From JAKPQE01 sp041397845 (lineage in GTDB: Bacteria; Pseudomonadota; Alphaproteobacteria; Rhizobiales; JAKPQE01): a DNA stretch of 64,000 bases. The first letter of the stretch is position 1. Each line of letters starts with the position of its first letter. Location: the NCBI GenBank assembly GCA_041397845.1, contig JAWKVW010000014.1, positions 1-64,000 on the forward strand. Direction: 5' to 3'. A program made the position numbers and the translations under genes. Of the stretch, positions 45,796-53,151 are shown one piece after another. The notes beneath the pieces were generated by a model. That model saw nothing but the letters and a program-made list of their open reading frames with translations. It was not told where the DNA came from and searched no databases.

Positions 45796-45834
45796 GCGGT
45801 TGAAATCAACCGGCAACCGGTTGTTTTCAACCGC
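45796..45834. promoter_or_regulatory. Tandem palindromes CGGTTG-N4-CAACCG, enhancer-like sites
   Basis: CGGTTGAAATCAACCG (45797-45812) and CGGTTGTTTTCAACCG (45818-45833) are perfect palindromes in both arms, with centres 21 bp apart (two helical turns). Together they also form a longer inverted repeat with GCGGTTGAAA and TTTCAACCGC ends. Position and symmetry fit binding sites of the NtrC-type regulator encoded downstream. A transcript hairpin for the neighbouring kinase gene is the alternative, but no T-run follows. Confidence 0.55.
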
Positions 45835-45861
45835 CGCGGGGCAATGTCGTGCCGGACCGTC

Positions 45862-46863
45862 TCAGTTGGCTTCGGCGAGGGGGAATTTCAGGCGATAGCT
45901 GATCGAGACGTCGGTCACCTCATATTCCGCCGTGCCGTTCACCGAAGCCGGGACGATGCGCTCCAGAACGATGGAGCCGAAATGCCTTGTGTCTTCGCGA
46001 TTGTCATGGCGGAAGGCGCCCGGCTCGTCGCGACGCTCGCTCCAGGTGATCTCGACCATCTCCTTTTCGATGCCGCGCCGCTCGACCGCACAGGTCAGCA
46101 CGATCGGTTCAACGGATCGGCCGTGCGAGCCGTAGGAAATCGCGTTGACGACAAGTTCGTGCAAGGCGAGGCCGACATGAATTGCGGCATTGGGTGAGAG
46201 CAGCGGATCATCGCCCGTCCGACGGATCCGGTCCGGGTGTTCGGCGAGATAGCGATCGGTCTGCTCGCGGACGAGGTCACCAAAGCGGGCGCCGCTCCAG
46301 CTTGAGTCCGTGATGAGATCCTGCGATCGCGACAACGAGAACAGGCGGCCGCGGAACTTCTGCAGGAACAGGTCGAGCGTGCTGGAATGCTTGGCGGTCT
46401 GGCTGGCGATCGACTGGATGATGGCCAGGAGGTTCTTGGAGCGGTGGCTGACTTCACGCAGGAGCACCCGCAACACGATCTCGCGCCGGCGCTCCTCGGT
46501 CAGGTCCATGATGGTGATCATGACGTCGGCAGCCTCGATGCTTGCCGGAACCGTCTCCACAAGAAGCTCGAAGTGCCGTTCGCCGACCTGGATTTCGACG
46601 CGACGCTGCTCCTTCGTCGTGCGCACTTCGGACTTCAGTTCGGCAATCCGGGCGCCCAGTTCGTCGCCGAAAATGCTGAAATCGGTTGGTTCGGAACCAT
46701 CAGCGACGCGCCAGCATTCGGGCAGATTGGCGACAAACAGGTAACGGTCGAACCGGTCCTGCGCGATGACGCAGACACCGGAGCGCACCAATGCCCGAAT
46801 GAGATAGCGTCTGAACTGGTCTTCATCCTGACCAGGGCGCTCCCATGTGAGCTTCAGCCCCAT
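45862..46863 (-). CDS. HWE-family sensor histidine kinase, possible PhyR kinase
   Basis: 333 residues, no transmembrane segment, so cytoplasmic. The N-terminal ~125 residues resemble a degenerate PAS-like sensor. HWE/HisKA_2 phospho-acceptor region LLREVSHRSKNLLAIIQSIA with His140. The ATPase has N-box ALHELVVNAISYGSHG, the HWE-type ITWSE motif and a FGSIVLERI G-box. HWE and HisKA_2 kinases are the known kinases of PhyR in alphaproteobacterial general stress response. The gene lies beside phyR, DUF1328 and ecfG, which supports that role by inference. The N-terminal signal is unknown. Confidence 0.88.
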   Translation of the reverse strand: MGLKLTWERPGQDEDQFRRYLIRALVRSGVCVIAQDRFDRYLFVANLPECWRVADGSEPTDFSIFGDELGARIAELKSEVRTTKEQRRVEIQVGERHFELLVETVPASIEAADVMITIMDLTEERRREIVLRVLLREVSHRSKNLLAIIQSIASQTAKHSSTLDLFLQKFRGRLFSLSRSQDLITDSSWSGARFGDLVREQTDRYLAEHPDRIRRTGDDPLLSPNAAIHVGLALHELVVNAISYGSHGRSVEPIVLTCAVERRGIEKEMVEITWSERRDEPGAFRHDNREDTRHFGSIVLERIVPASVNGTAEYEVTDVSISYRLKFPLAEAN

Positions 46864-46897
46864 TCGACCTTCTCCATTACGCGCCCCAACCAGTGTG

Positions 46898-46930
46898 ATG
46901 CCGGCACTGCACGAGATTGTGTGCCGGCAT
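46898..46930. other. Inverted repeat between the HWE kinase and DUF1328 genes
   Basis: ATGCCGGCAC (46898-46907) and GTGCCGGCAT (46921-46930), a perfect 10-bp stem with a 13-base loop. It lies just past the DUF1328 stop on the minus strand, so it may terminate or attenuate that short transcript, although no T-run follows. Confidence 0.4.
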
Positions 46931-46959
46931 CCGGGCTTCAGGATAGTTCCTGCGCGGCA

Positions 46960-47124
46960 TCAGGCGCGCCGGAAAAGACCAGCGACCAGCGAGATAACCA
47001 GAAACACGAGGAACACGTAGAACAGGATCTGCGCGATGCCGGCAGAAGCTCCGGCAATGCCGCCGAATCCGAGAACGCCAGCGATGATCGCGATGACCAG
47101 AAACACCAGAGCATAGTAAAGCAT
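46960..47124 (-). CDS. DUF1328-family small membrane protein
   Basis: 54 residues, almost wholly hydrophobic: MLYYALVFLVIAIIAGVLG, then GGIAGASAGIAQILF and a second helix ending SLVAGLFRRA. This is the DUF1328 (YtjA) family, two short helices around a Gly/Ala-rich turn. ATG 47124 is set by a very good AAGGAG seven bases upstream; longer starts lie in the promoter. An exact sigma-EcfG promoter lies 32-56 bases upstream. DUF1328 genes are frequent general-stress targets in this class, but the molecular function is unknown. Confidence 0.92.
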   Translation of the reverse strand: MLYYALVFLVIAIIAGVLGFGGIAGASAGIAQILFYVFLVFLVISLVAGLFRRA

Positions 47125-47155
47125 CGAATTTCTCCTTCGGTTTGTTCGAAGGCAA

Positions 47156-47180
47156 AACGTTCCATGCATGAATATGTTCC
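47156..47180 (-). promoter_or_regulatory. Sigma-EcfG promoter of the DUF1328 gene
   Basis: On the minus strand GGAAC (47180-47176), a 16-base spacer and CGTT (47159-47156), the exact EcfG consensus spacing. Confidence 0.85.
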
Positions 47181-47204
47181 ACGGTGCTCTCGATCATTTT
47201 TGCA

Positions 47205-47999
47205 TCACGCGGCGACGCGGACGTTCTCGCGGAAGAACAGCGCCTGACTGATGAGCGCCTTGACCATCTCCGGATTGAACGGCTTGGTGACAAGGAATGC
47301 CGGCTCCGGCCGCTCGCCGGTCAGCAGCCGCTCGGGAAATGCGGTGATGAAGATGACGGGAATGCTCTGACTGGCAAGGATCTCGTTGACCGCGTCGATG
47401 CCCGAGCTGCCGTCGGCAAGCTGGATGTCGGCCAGCACCATCTTCGGGCTGGTGGCGTTGAACAGTTCAACGGCCTCGGCGTGGGTGCGGGCAACGCCGG
47501 TGACACGGTGGCCGAGTTCCTCGACCATCTGCTCGATGTCCATGGCAATCAGCGGTTCATCCTCGATGATGAGGATGTCCGTCGCGACCTGTCTGGAAAT
47601 TTCGCGAGAGGCTTCGGCAAGGAGTTCGCCGATCTCGCGCTCGTCGATATCGAGGATCTCGCTGGCCTCGCCCGGGGAGAAGGACTCGACGGCGGTCAAC
47701 AGGAATGCCTGACGCGCTTTCTGCGGCACGGCGGCAAGGTTGGCCGCGGCGTGCTGTTCCCACGCAAAGGGCGATTCCATAGGGCGGATGTCGATTGCGG
47801 TGGAACCGAAGATTGTCGAGAACAGTTTGTACAGCGAGACGCGATCGCTGCTTGTCTCGGGAAAGGCCGACACGTCGGCTATGAGCGCTTCCAGAACGGC
47901 GGCCACATAGGCGTCGCCCGACGTCTGCGAGCCGGTCACCGCCCGCGCATAACGGCGCAGGAACGGCAGGTGAGAGGCGATTCTGGTGGACAGCGGCAT
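47205..47999 (-). CDS. phyR: PhyR, anti-anti-sigma response regulator of the general stress response
   Basis: 264 residues. The N-terminal half (1-~130) is the sigma-factor-like domain lacking DNA-binding ability, with FLRRYARAVTGSQTSGDAYV and SFSPGEASEILDIDEREIGE. The receiver (~140-258) has the IIEDEP acidic pair, phospho-Asp191 in MVLADIQLADG and the VTKPF lysine. When phosphorylated it binds NepR and frees EcfG. It is divergent from nepR-ecfG, with its own exact EcfG promoter facing it (48071-48047), the classical autoregulated layout. Confidence 0.97.
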   Translation of the reverse strand: MPLSTRIASHLPFLRRYARAVTGSQTSGDAYVAAVLEALIADVSAFPETSSDRVSLYKLFSTIFGSTAIDIRPMESPFAWEQHAAANLAAVPQKARQAFLLTAVESFSPGEASEILDIDEREIGELLAEASREISRQVATDILIIEDEPLIAMDIEQMVEELGHRVTGVARTHAEAVELFNATSPKMVLADIQLADGSSGIDAVNEILASQSIPVIFITAFPERLLTGERPEPAFLVTKPFNPEMVKALISQALFFRENVRVAA

Positions 48000-48046
48000 A
48001 CGCGGAAGTCTCCCTCGAGGATTTCGACCTGACTTGATGAAACGTT

Positions 48047-48071
48047 AACGTGGCCGTCGAAAAAAAGTTCC
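48047..48071 (-). promoter_or_regulatory. Sigma-EcfG promoter of phyR
   Basis: On the minus strand GGAAC (48071-48067), a 16-base spacer starting with seven T, and CGTT (48050-48047), about 48 bases ahead of the phyR start. Confidence 0.9.
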
Positions 48072-48079
48072 AACGTTGC

Positions 48080-48104
48080 GGAACATTTTTTTTCGTCACG
48101 CGTT
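48080..48104 (+). promoter_or_regulatory. Sigma-EcfG promoter of nepR-ecfG
   Basis: GGAAC (48080-48084), a 16-base spacer with eight T, CGTT (48101-48104), 38 bases ahead of nepR. It is nearly the mirror image of the phyR promoter, with only eight bases between the two -35 elements. Confidence 0.92.
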
Positions 48105-48142
48105 GTGCAGGTAGACGATATGCGACCGATCTCCAGGGTGTC

Positions 48143-48376
48143 ATGACAAATCAGAGTAAATCCTTGACAATTCAAGAACATGGATATGACGCAAGCGGCG
48201 GGCTCGATCCCAATGGCCAGATCTCGAGGAAGCTGCGTGAGTTCTACCTGTCGGTGCAGGAAGAGGCGATCCCGGACAGGTTCCTCGATCTTCTCGAGCG
48301 TCTTGACGAGGCGGAGCGGGCGCAGGCCGACGCTACGGGCGCGTCTGGCCCGGATGGCGCGGGGTTGCGCCCATGA
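48143..48376 (+). CDS. nepR: NepR anti-sigma factor
   Basis: 77 residues. The conserved two-helix core is ISRKLREFYLSVQEEAIPDR followed by FLDLLERLDEAE (about 28-60), which wraps EcfG in unstressed cells and is captured by phosphorylated PhyR under stress. Flanking tails are disordered, as usual. ATG 48143 is the first Met after the EcfG promoter. The stop overlaps the ecfG start by four bases. Confidence 0.95.
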   Translation: MTNQSKSLTIQEHGYDASGGLDPNGQISRKLREFYLSVQEEAIPDRFLDLLERLDEAERAQADATGASGPDGAGLRP

Positions 48377-48939
48377 GCGACAACGACATCGCACCCGATC
48401 CCCAGTTCAAGCGCCAGATGCTGGCGACGCTGCCGAGCCTGAGGGCATTTGCGGTGTCGCTTTCCGGGCGCCATGACAAGGCGGACGACCTCGTGCAGGA
48501 CACAATCATGAAGGCCTGGGCGAAGCAGGACAGCTTCGAACTCGGGACCAACATGAAAGCCTGGCTCTTCACGATCCTGCGCAATGAGTTCTACAGCCAG
48601 ATGCGCAAGCACGGACGGGAGGTGCAGGACAGCGAGGGCACCTTCACCGAGAGGATGTCGACTCATCCGGAGCAGTATGGCTCGCTTGACCTTGCCGACT
48701 TCCGCAACGCGCTCGAGCAGCTACCGGACGACCAGCGCGAGGCGATCGTTCTCGTCGGCGCTTCCGGATTTGCCTATGAGGAAGCCGCCGAGATTTGCGG
48801 TTGTGCCGTCGGCACGATCAAAAGCCGGGTCAGCCGTGCCCGAACGAAGCTGCAGGAACTGCTCGGCATTACGGGCGAGGCGGACTACGGGCCGGATGCG
48901 AGCGCGGCGGCCGTTACCTCGCAGGCGTTCGCCGGCTGA
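48373..48939 (+). CDS. ecfG: EcfG-type general stress sigma factor
   Basis: 188 residues, sigma-70 family, ECF15/EcfG group. Region 2 (~20-90) has GRHDKADDLVQDTIMKAW and WLFTILRNEFYSQMRK. Region 4 (~115-165) has LEQLPDDQREAIVLVGASGF and GCAVGTIKSRVSRARTKLQ. It recognises GGAAC-N16/17-CGTT, found in front of at least eight transcription units here. It is translationally coupled to nepR. The last 26 bases overlap the convergent pseudo-receiver gene. Confidence 0.97.
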   Translation: MSDNDIAPDPQFKRQMLATLPSLRAFAVSLSGRHDKADDLVQDTIMKAWAKQDSFELGTNMKAWLFTILRNEFYSQMRKHGREVQDSEGTFTERMSTHPEQYGSLDLADFRNALEQLPDDQREAIVLVGASGFAYEEAAEICGCAVGTIKSRVSRARTKLQELLGITGEADYGPDASAAAVTSQAFAG

Positions 48940-49324
48940 GGGCGGCGACGGCCGCGGCGACGAGATCGTCGGGAAAATATGGCTTCAGGACGACGGGGCA
49001 TCCCTCGAAACCAGGGATGCCCCTGTCGTTTCCGCAGTCGGTCGACAACAGGATGACGGGTGCCCGGCATGCCCGGGCCATATCGGCAATCGCCTGCCGG
49101 AAATGTCGATCGGTGACGGGTTCATCGGGGAACTGGATGCCACGATCATCCTCCATGGCGAGGACGATGAGGTCGAAATGCCTGTCCTGCGCCATTGCGA
49201 CGAACTGGGCCGGCGTGTAGGCGTCGGCTCTGCAGGCGAGGCGTTCGGCGAGTGTTTCGGCGGCATCGATCGCGATGATGGCAGAGGGGTCGATGACGGC
49301 GACTTGAAGCAGGCGCTGAACCAT
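48914..49324 (-). CDS. Receiver-like protein lacking the phospho-acceptor Asp
   Basis: 136 residues with the fold signals of a response-regulator receiver: VAVIDPSAIIAI at the N-terminus, FDLIVLAMEDD, APVILLSTD and VVLKPYFPDDL with its conserved Lys. At the position of the phospho-Asp (LIVLD in normal receivers) it has Ala (LIVLA), so it is probably a pseudo-receiver. There is no output domain. The ATG is set by AAGGAGGGC upstream. It is convergent with ecfG, overlapping by 26 bases, which suggests a GSR role, perhaps binding an HWE kinase or PhyR. That role is inference. Confidence 0.8.
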   Translation of the reverse strand: MVQRLLQVAVIDPSAIIAIDAAETLAERLACRADAYTPAQFVAMAQDRHFDLIVLAMEDDRGIQFPDEPVTDRHFRQAIADMARACRAPVILLSTDCGNDRGIPGFEGCPVVLKPYFPDDLVAAAVAALSRRTPAR

Positions 49325-49457
49325 TGGGCTTGGCCCTCCTTAGAGAGGCAGAAGGCCGGATACGCCCGACGATTGTCAGTGCGCTACTATGACATAAAGG
49401 CGGGGAACCACCTGCACTTGCTGGCCAACCGTTTCCATCAGGACAGGAAGGTGAAAA

Positions 49458-50208
49458 ATGGCCAGACAACCGCAAAAGACCGCGCCGAGAACCGATTGCA
49501 GCAACTGCCCGCTGCGCAAAGATCGATCATTTCGGAGCCTTTGATGCCGCAGGATCGGCGTTTGTCGCATCGTTCAAGACCGGCGAGCTGACCGCCGACG
49601 CCGGCGCGACCGTGCTTGTCGAGGGTCGCACAGCGCCACCTTTTCACGATCCTTTCCGGCTGGGCATTTCGCTACAAGATCCTCGAGGATGGCCGCCGGC
49701 AGATCCTCAATTATCTGGTGCCGGGCGACCTCGTCGGCCTGCAGGGTTCGCTCATGGGCGAAATGCAGCAGCCCGTCGAGGCGCTGTCGCCGGTCACCCT
49801 TTCGTCTTCGAGCGCGATCGGCTCAGCGAGCTGTTCGAGAACCACGCGAGCCTCGCCTTCGACATCACCTGGATCGCGGCGCGCGAGGGCGGATTCTCGA
49901 CGAGCATCTGCTCAGTGTCGGACGGCGCAGCGCGCTGGAGCAGGCGGCCTATCTGCTGCCTTCCTGCAGACGCGCGGAAAGGCAACCAATGTCGTCACCG
50001 GCCGGCGCAGAATGATCCCCGTCACCCAGCGCCACATCGCCGACACGCTCGGCCTGTCTCTTGTTCACACCAACAAGACCCTGCGCAAGCTGCCAATCGG
50101 GAGATGATCCGCTGGCTCGACCGTGGCTGCGAGGTGCTGAACGAACAAGGCCTGCGGGAGATCGCCGGCTGGGAGCCCGATCCATCGACCTGCCGGCCGT
50201 TTGTCTGA
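49458..50208 (+). pseudogene. Crp/Fnr-family transcription regulator, multiple frameshifts
   Basis: Starts at ATG 49458 with GGAAGG upstream. Coding sequence jumps frame at least five times. Segments in order: DCSNCPLRKDRSFRS; FDAAGSAFVASFKTGELTAD; FTILSGWAFRYKILEDGRRQ with ILNYLVPGDLVGLQGSLMGE (cNMP-binding barrel); FVFERDRLSELFENHASLAF; RILDEHLLSVGRRSALEQAA; AFLQTRGKA; then the winged HTH MIPVTQRHIADTLGLSLVHT and NREMIRWLDRGCEVLNEQGL to TGA 50208. The restored protein of ~250 residues is typical of this family. The substitutions look conservative, so the damage is recent or technical. The N-terminal CxxC could be a redox or metal motif. Confidence 0.8.
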
Positions 50209-50234
50209 AAAGGGCACGGCGCACGGAGGCTCTG

Positions 50235-51175
50235 ATGCGGGCAATTGCAGTCCTCAACCGGGAAGGCAGGACGCTGCGATCGCTGGACATCAGCGACTTA
50301 TGTCGCCGACTAGAAGACCGGTTTTCCAGCAAGGGCCACCGGGTCGATTGCCACGCATCGTCGCCGGCGGGGAAGTGCTGCCGGCACTGCGGGATGCGGC
50401 GCGCGACGCAAATTGCGACTCCATCATCGCGGCGGGAGGAGACGGTACGGTTTCGGCCGCTGCCGCCCTGGCCGTTCACCACGAAAAGATGCTCGGCATC
50501 CTGCCGGCCGGTACTATGAACCTTGCCGCGCGGGCGCTCGGCATGCCGCTCGACCTCGATCAAGCCGTCACGTCGCTGGCGAACAGCGTTGCCGCGCGTT
50601 GTGACATCGCGACGGTCAACGGCCGGCCATTCCTCCATCATGTCTCGTTCGGGCTGCATCCGCGCATCGTGCGGCAGCGGGCGCAGTACCGGTTCGGTTC
50701 AAGGTTCGGCAAAATGCTCGCCGGAGTGCGGGCAACACTGGCAATCATCGGCCAGTCGCGGGCACTGAAGGTGCGGATCGGGCGTGGTTCGGTTTTGTCC
50801 GCAGGCCGGTTCAGCCTGCTTGCGATATCGAACAATCCGTTCGCGGAAGGGCACCTGCCGTATCCGGACCGTCTCGATCGCGGTTTGCTTGGCGTCTACA
50901 GCGCCGAGGTTCTGGCGCCCGTTGCCGCCATGCGGCTTGCCGCCGATCTGGTGGTCGGGAGCTGGAGTGCAAATCCCGATCTGAAGGTTGCCTCAGTAAC
51001 CGAGATCGAGTTCGAGATCGTCAGCCGCAGGGGAGCTGTGTCCGCCGTCGTCGACGGTGAACTGGTGCGGCTCGCGCCAAAAATATCCATCCGCAGCAGG
51101 CCCGGCGCCCTCAGGGTGCTGATCCCGGAACACGCATCAGGCATCGCTGCGGGGGTGGTTGCGCGTTCGGCCTGA
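50235..51175 (+). CDS. Diacylglycerol/lipid kinase family protein, N-terminus frameshifted
   Basis: A DagK-type catalytic domain that phosphorylates lipid diols. From ~50360 the frame is intact: RIVAGGEVLPALRDAARDAN, the nucleotide-binding GGDGTVSAAAAL, the LPAGTMNLAARALGMP motif, an NPFAEGHLPYPDRLD segment and a C-terminal VDGELVRLAPKISIRSRPG. The natural start is ATG 50235 (CGGAGG upstream; MRAIAVLNREGRTLRSLDIS), in another frame, with breaks between about 50300 and 50360. The restored length is ~313 residues. It follows the Crp/Fnr gene by 26 bases. The in-frame alternative start at 50201 is a shadow. Confidence 0.82.
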
Positions 51176-51297
51176 GGGAACGGCAGCCGCCCGGAGTCCT
51201 TGCAGGACATGAGCGCGGGCAAGGTTCTGACGGCATGCGACCCGGAGCGGCGTTTGCCGTCCCGGGTCTTCGGCGCAGGTGGCCAGGCGTGATGCGG

Positions 51298-51555
51298 TCA
51301 GAGCGACGCGGCGCCTTTGGAGGGGATGTCGTCGGCGCCCGAACCGATGCGGTCGAGTGCGATTTCCACCTGGCGCATGGTTTCGCCGGCTTCGCCGTTG
51401 TCGATGCCCATCCCGCTTTCCGTCGCGGCGCGCTGTTCGTCTCGCGCATCTTCGTGCATGCGCACGAGCCGGGCAACGCGCTGGTCGTGATCGAGCGAGC
51501 GGTCGTCGAGGATCGACGAAATCCTGGCCTTTGCCCTGCGAACGCTTCCGGTCAT
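51298..51555 (-). CDS. Small charged hypothetical protein
   Basis: 85 residues, highly charged and helical, no transmembrane segment. The N-terminal MTGSVRRAKARISSILDDRS is followed by a HDQRVARLVRMHEDARDEQR helix and a C-terminal GADDIPSKGAASL. ATG 51555 is supported by a strong GGGAGGT upstream, which favours a real gene. No family recognised. It sits between the lipid kinase and dps in the GSR island; no exact EcfG promoter was found in front. Confidence 0.65.
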   Translation of the reverse strand: MTGSVRRAKARISSILDDRSLDHDQRVARLVRMHEDARDEQRAATESGMGIDNGEAGETMRQVEIALDRIGSGADDIPSKGAASL

Positions 51556-51631
51556 GGCAGACCTCCCTTCAATGTCTGGTGTGTGGTGCCGGCGGCTGCG
51601 CCAGGGGCGAGGCCGCCAGCGTTGTCCAGGG

Positions 51632-52147
51632 TCAAGCCGAAACGATGGCGCGCAGCATCCACAGCGCCTTTTCGTGGAAAGTCAGGCGCGCCGTCAGCAT
51701 GTCCTCGGTGACCATGTCGTCGGAATCGCCGGCCTTGCCGGCGGCCGTCCGCATCAGGCGGGCGGTGGCCTCGTGCTCGGCGATGAGATCGTTGACCATC
51801 GCGATCGCCGACGTGCTGTCGACATCGGCGGCGCCCGGCGCGAAATCGGACGCATTGCCGATGCTCGCCGGGGCGAGATGCCCAAGGGCGCGGATCCGCT
51901 CGGCGATGATGTCGGTGGCCGAGAACAGGGTATTGTAGTGCTCTTCGGTCAGCTCGTGCAGCGGCTTGAACAGCGGACCAACGACATTCCAGTGATAGAC
52001 GTGGCTCTTGATCGTCAGGCGGTAGGTGGCGGCGAGAATGTCGGAAAGGGACTTCGACATTTCCTTGCGATAGGCAGCCTTGAGGCCGATATCGAATTCC
52101 TCGTTATGGGCCTTCGGCTTGAGAACGGCAGAAGCATTGGTGCTCAT
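51632..52147 (-). CDS. dps: Dps-family ferritin-like DNA protection protein
   Basis: 171 residues, a four-helix-bundle ferritin-like protein forming a dodecamer that oxidises and stores iron and protects DNA. The ferroxidase helix is recognisable (YRLTIKSHVYHWNVVGPLFK, then LHELTEEHYNTLFSATDIIA), with the partner region DLIAEHEATARLMRTAAGKA. The N-terminal ~20 residues are flexible with Lys, possibly DNA-binding. Dps is a standard general-stress target; no exact GGAAC-N16/17-CGTT site was found directly upstream, so control may differ. Confidence 0.93.
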   Translation of the reverse strand: MSTNASAVLKPKAHNEEFDIGLKAAYRKEMSKSLSDILAATYRLTIKSHVYHWNVVGPLFKPLHELTEEHYNTLFSATDIIAERIRALGHLAPASIGNASDFAPGAADVDSTSAIAMVNDLIAEHEATARLMRTAAGKAGDSDDMVTEDMLTARLTFHEKALWMLRAIVSA

Positions 52148-52228
52148 TGTCTGTTCCTTTCTTCGAACTTCGGGGTGCAGGCGGACGGGCGCATCAGCGT
52201 CTGTCGAACGCCTGCGGCGAAAAACGCG

Positions 52229-52678
52229 TCAGGCCTGTTGCCGGCCGTTGTCGCCGGGCCGCGTGTTCATTCCTTTCAGGACGAAAAACGCAGCCCCGGC
52301 GATTCCGGCCAGGGTCACAAGGCCCGGCGAGCGCAGGACGGTGGGCAGGACGGTGGCGGCGAGAGTTGCCGCCATGACCGGCCTTTTGGTTTCCGCTGCC
52401 AGGGCCGCCCGTTTGCCGTCGACGGCTTTCAGCACGGCAATGGCGACGAGTACGAGGACGCCCGTCGCGGCCATGATGGCGGAGATGGCGAGTGCCGCCT
52501 CAAGGGGGCTCGCGAGATCGGCGAGGTAGACGCCGGCGGCGGCGAGCGCCGATACATAGGCGGTGAGGAACAAGAGGCCGGCGACAGCGTAAAGGATCGC
52601 ATTGCGCCGCTTGCGCCTTACCGCTGCGCCGATGTCCTCGGTGAGGATTTCAGCAAGAAGAGGCAGCATCCGCAGCAT
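52229..52678 (-). CDS. Phage-holin-like (DUF1469/YqjE-type) membrane protein
   Basis: 149 residues. An amphipathic N-terminus (LLAEILTEDIGAAVRRKRRN), then two close hydrophobic helices (~28-55 and ~60-85), a cytoplasmic helix and a third hydrophobic stretch (~118-135). This arrangement and its position next to a DUF883 gene match the YqjD-YqjE gene pair. It lies five bases after the DUF883 stop, so both are read from the EcfG promoter at 53096-53072. Function unknown, linked to membrane stress. Confidence 0.7.
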   Translation of the reverse strand: MLRMLPLLAEILTEDIGAAVRRKRRNAILYAVAGLLFLTAYVSALAAAGVYLADLASPLEAALAISAIMAATGVLVLVAIAVLKAVDGKRAALAAETKRPVMAATLAATVLPTVLRSPGLVTLAGIAGAAFFVLKGMNTRPGDNGRQQA

Positions 52679-52683
52679 GACGA

Positions 52684-53034
52684 TCAGCGCCGCGAAAGGA
52701 GCGCAAGGACGAAACCGATGCCGGCGGCAATGCCGACGGCCTGCAGCGGCTTCTCGCGAATGCGGCGGCGGGCAAGGCGCTCATAGCCCGAAAGCTCACC
52801 GCGAACCGCCTTCAGCATTTCCTCGGAACTGCCGGCAATCCGGGCACCGGCATCGGCAGCCTTGCCCTTCAGCTTTTCGGCTCGGTTCTGGCCATAGGAG
52901 GCAATCGAGCCGGCGAGAGCCGCGATTTCGCCGCGCAGTTCACTCACCTGCTCTTCAATGGTCGCCGCGGTCACATCCGTCCGACCATTGATCTTCTGGG
53001 TGATCTTGTCATTGGAAAAACCGGTAACAGACAT
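52684..53034 (-). CDS. DUF883 (ElaB/YqjD-like) membrane-anchored protein
   Basis: 116 residues: a long amphipathic coiled region (VTAATIEEQVSELRGEIAAL to GELSGYERLARRRIREKP) followed by one C-terminal helix (LQAVGIAAGIGFVLALLSRR). That C-tail anchor with the REKPLQAVGIAAGIGF signature defines the DUF883/ElaB/YqjD family; E. coli YqjD binds ribosomes at the membrane in stationary phase. It is the first gene of a two-gene unit with an exact EcfG promoter 38-62 bases upstream. Confidence 0.9.
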   Translation of the reverse strand: MSVTGFSNDKITQKINGRTDVTAATIEEQVSELRGEIAALAGSIASYGQNRAEKLKGKAADAGARIAGSSEEMLKAVRGELSGYERLARRRIREKPLQAVGIAAGIGFVLALLSRR

Positions 53035-53071
53035 TTTATTACCTCATGTTTTGTTGCTTGTTCATTCCGAT

Positions 53072-53096
53072 AACGCCTGATTTCGGAAATCGTTCC
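53072..53096 (-). promoter_or_regulatory. Sigma-EcfG promoter of the DUF883/holin-like operon
   Basis: On the minus strand GGAAC (53096-53092), a 16-base spacer, CGTT (53075-53072). Confidence 0.85.
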
Positions 53097-53110
53097 TGTA
53101 AAAACGGAAA

Positions 53111-53130
53111 CGCCGGCCCGAAAGCCGGCG
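53111..53130 (-). terminator. Terminator of the two-domain PRC-barrel gene
   Basis: CGCCGGC (53111-53117) pairs with GCCGGCG (53124-53130) around CCGAAA. On the minus strand it is followed by TTTCCGTTTTT. It lies 22 bases past the stop and just upstream of the next EcfG promoter. Confidence 0.7.
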
Positions 53131-53151
53131 CTTCTTGGTCGTTTTACTCGC

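Noticed and set aside
49404..49433. GGAAC ... CGTT upstream of the Crp/Fnr gene
   Set aside because: The spacer is 21 bases, outside the 16-17 needed for EcfG.
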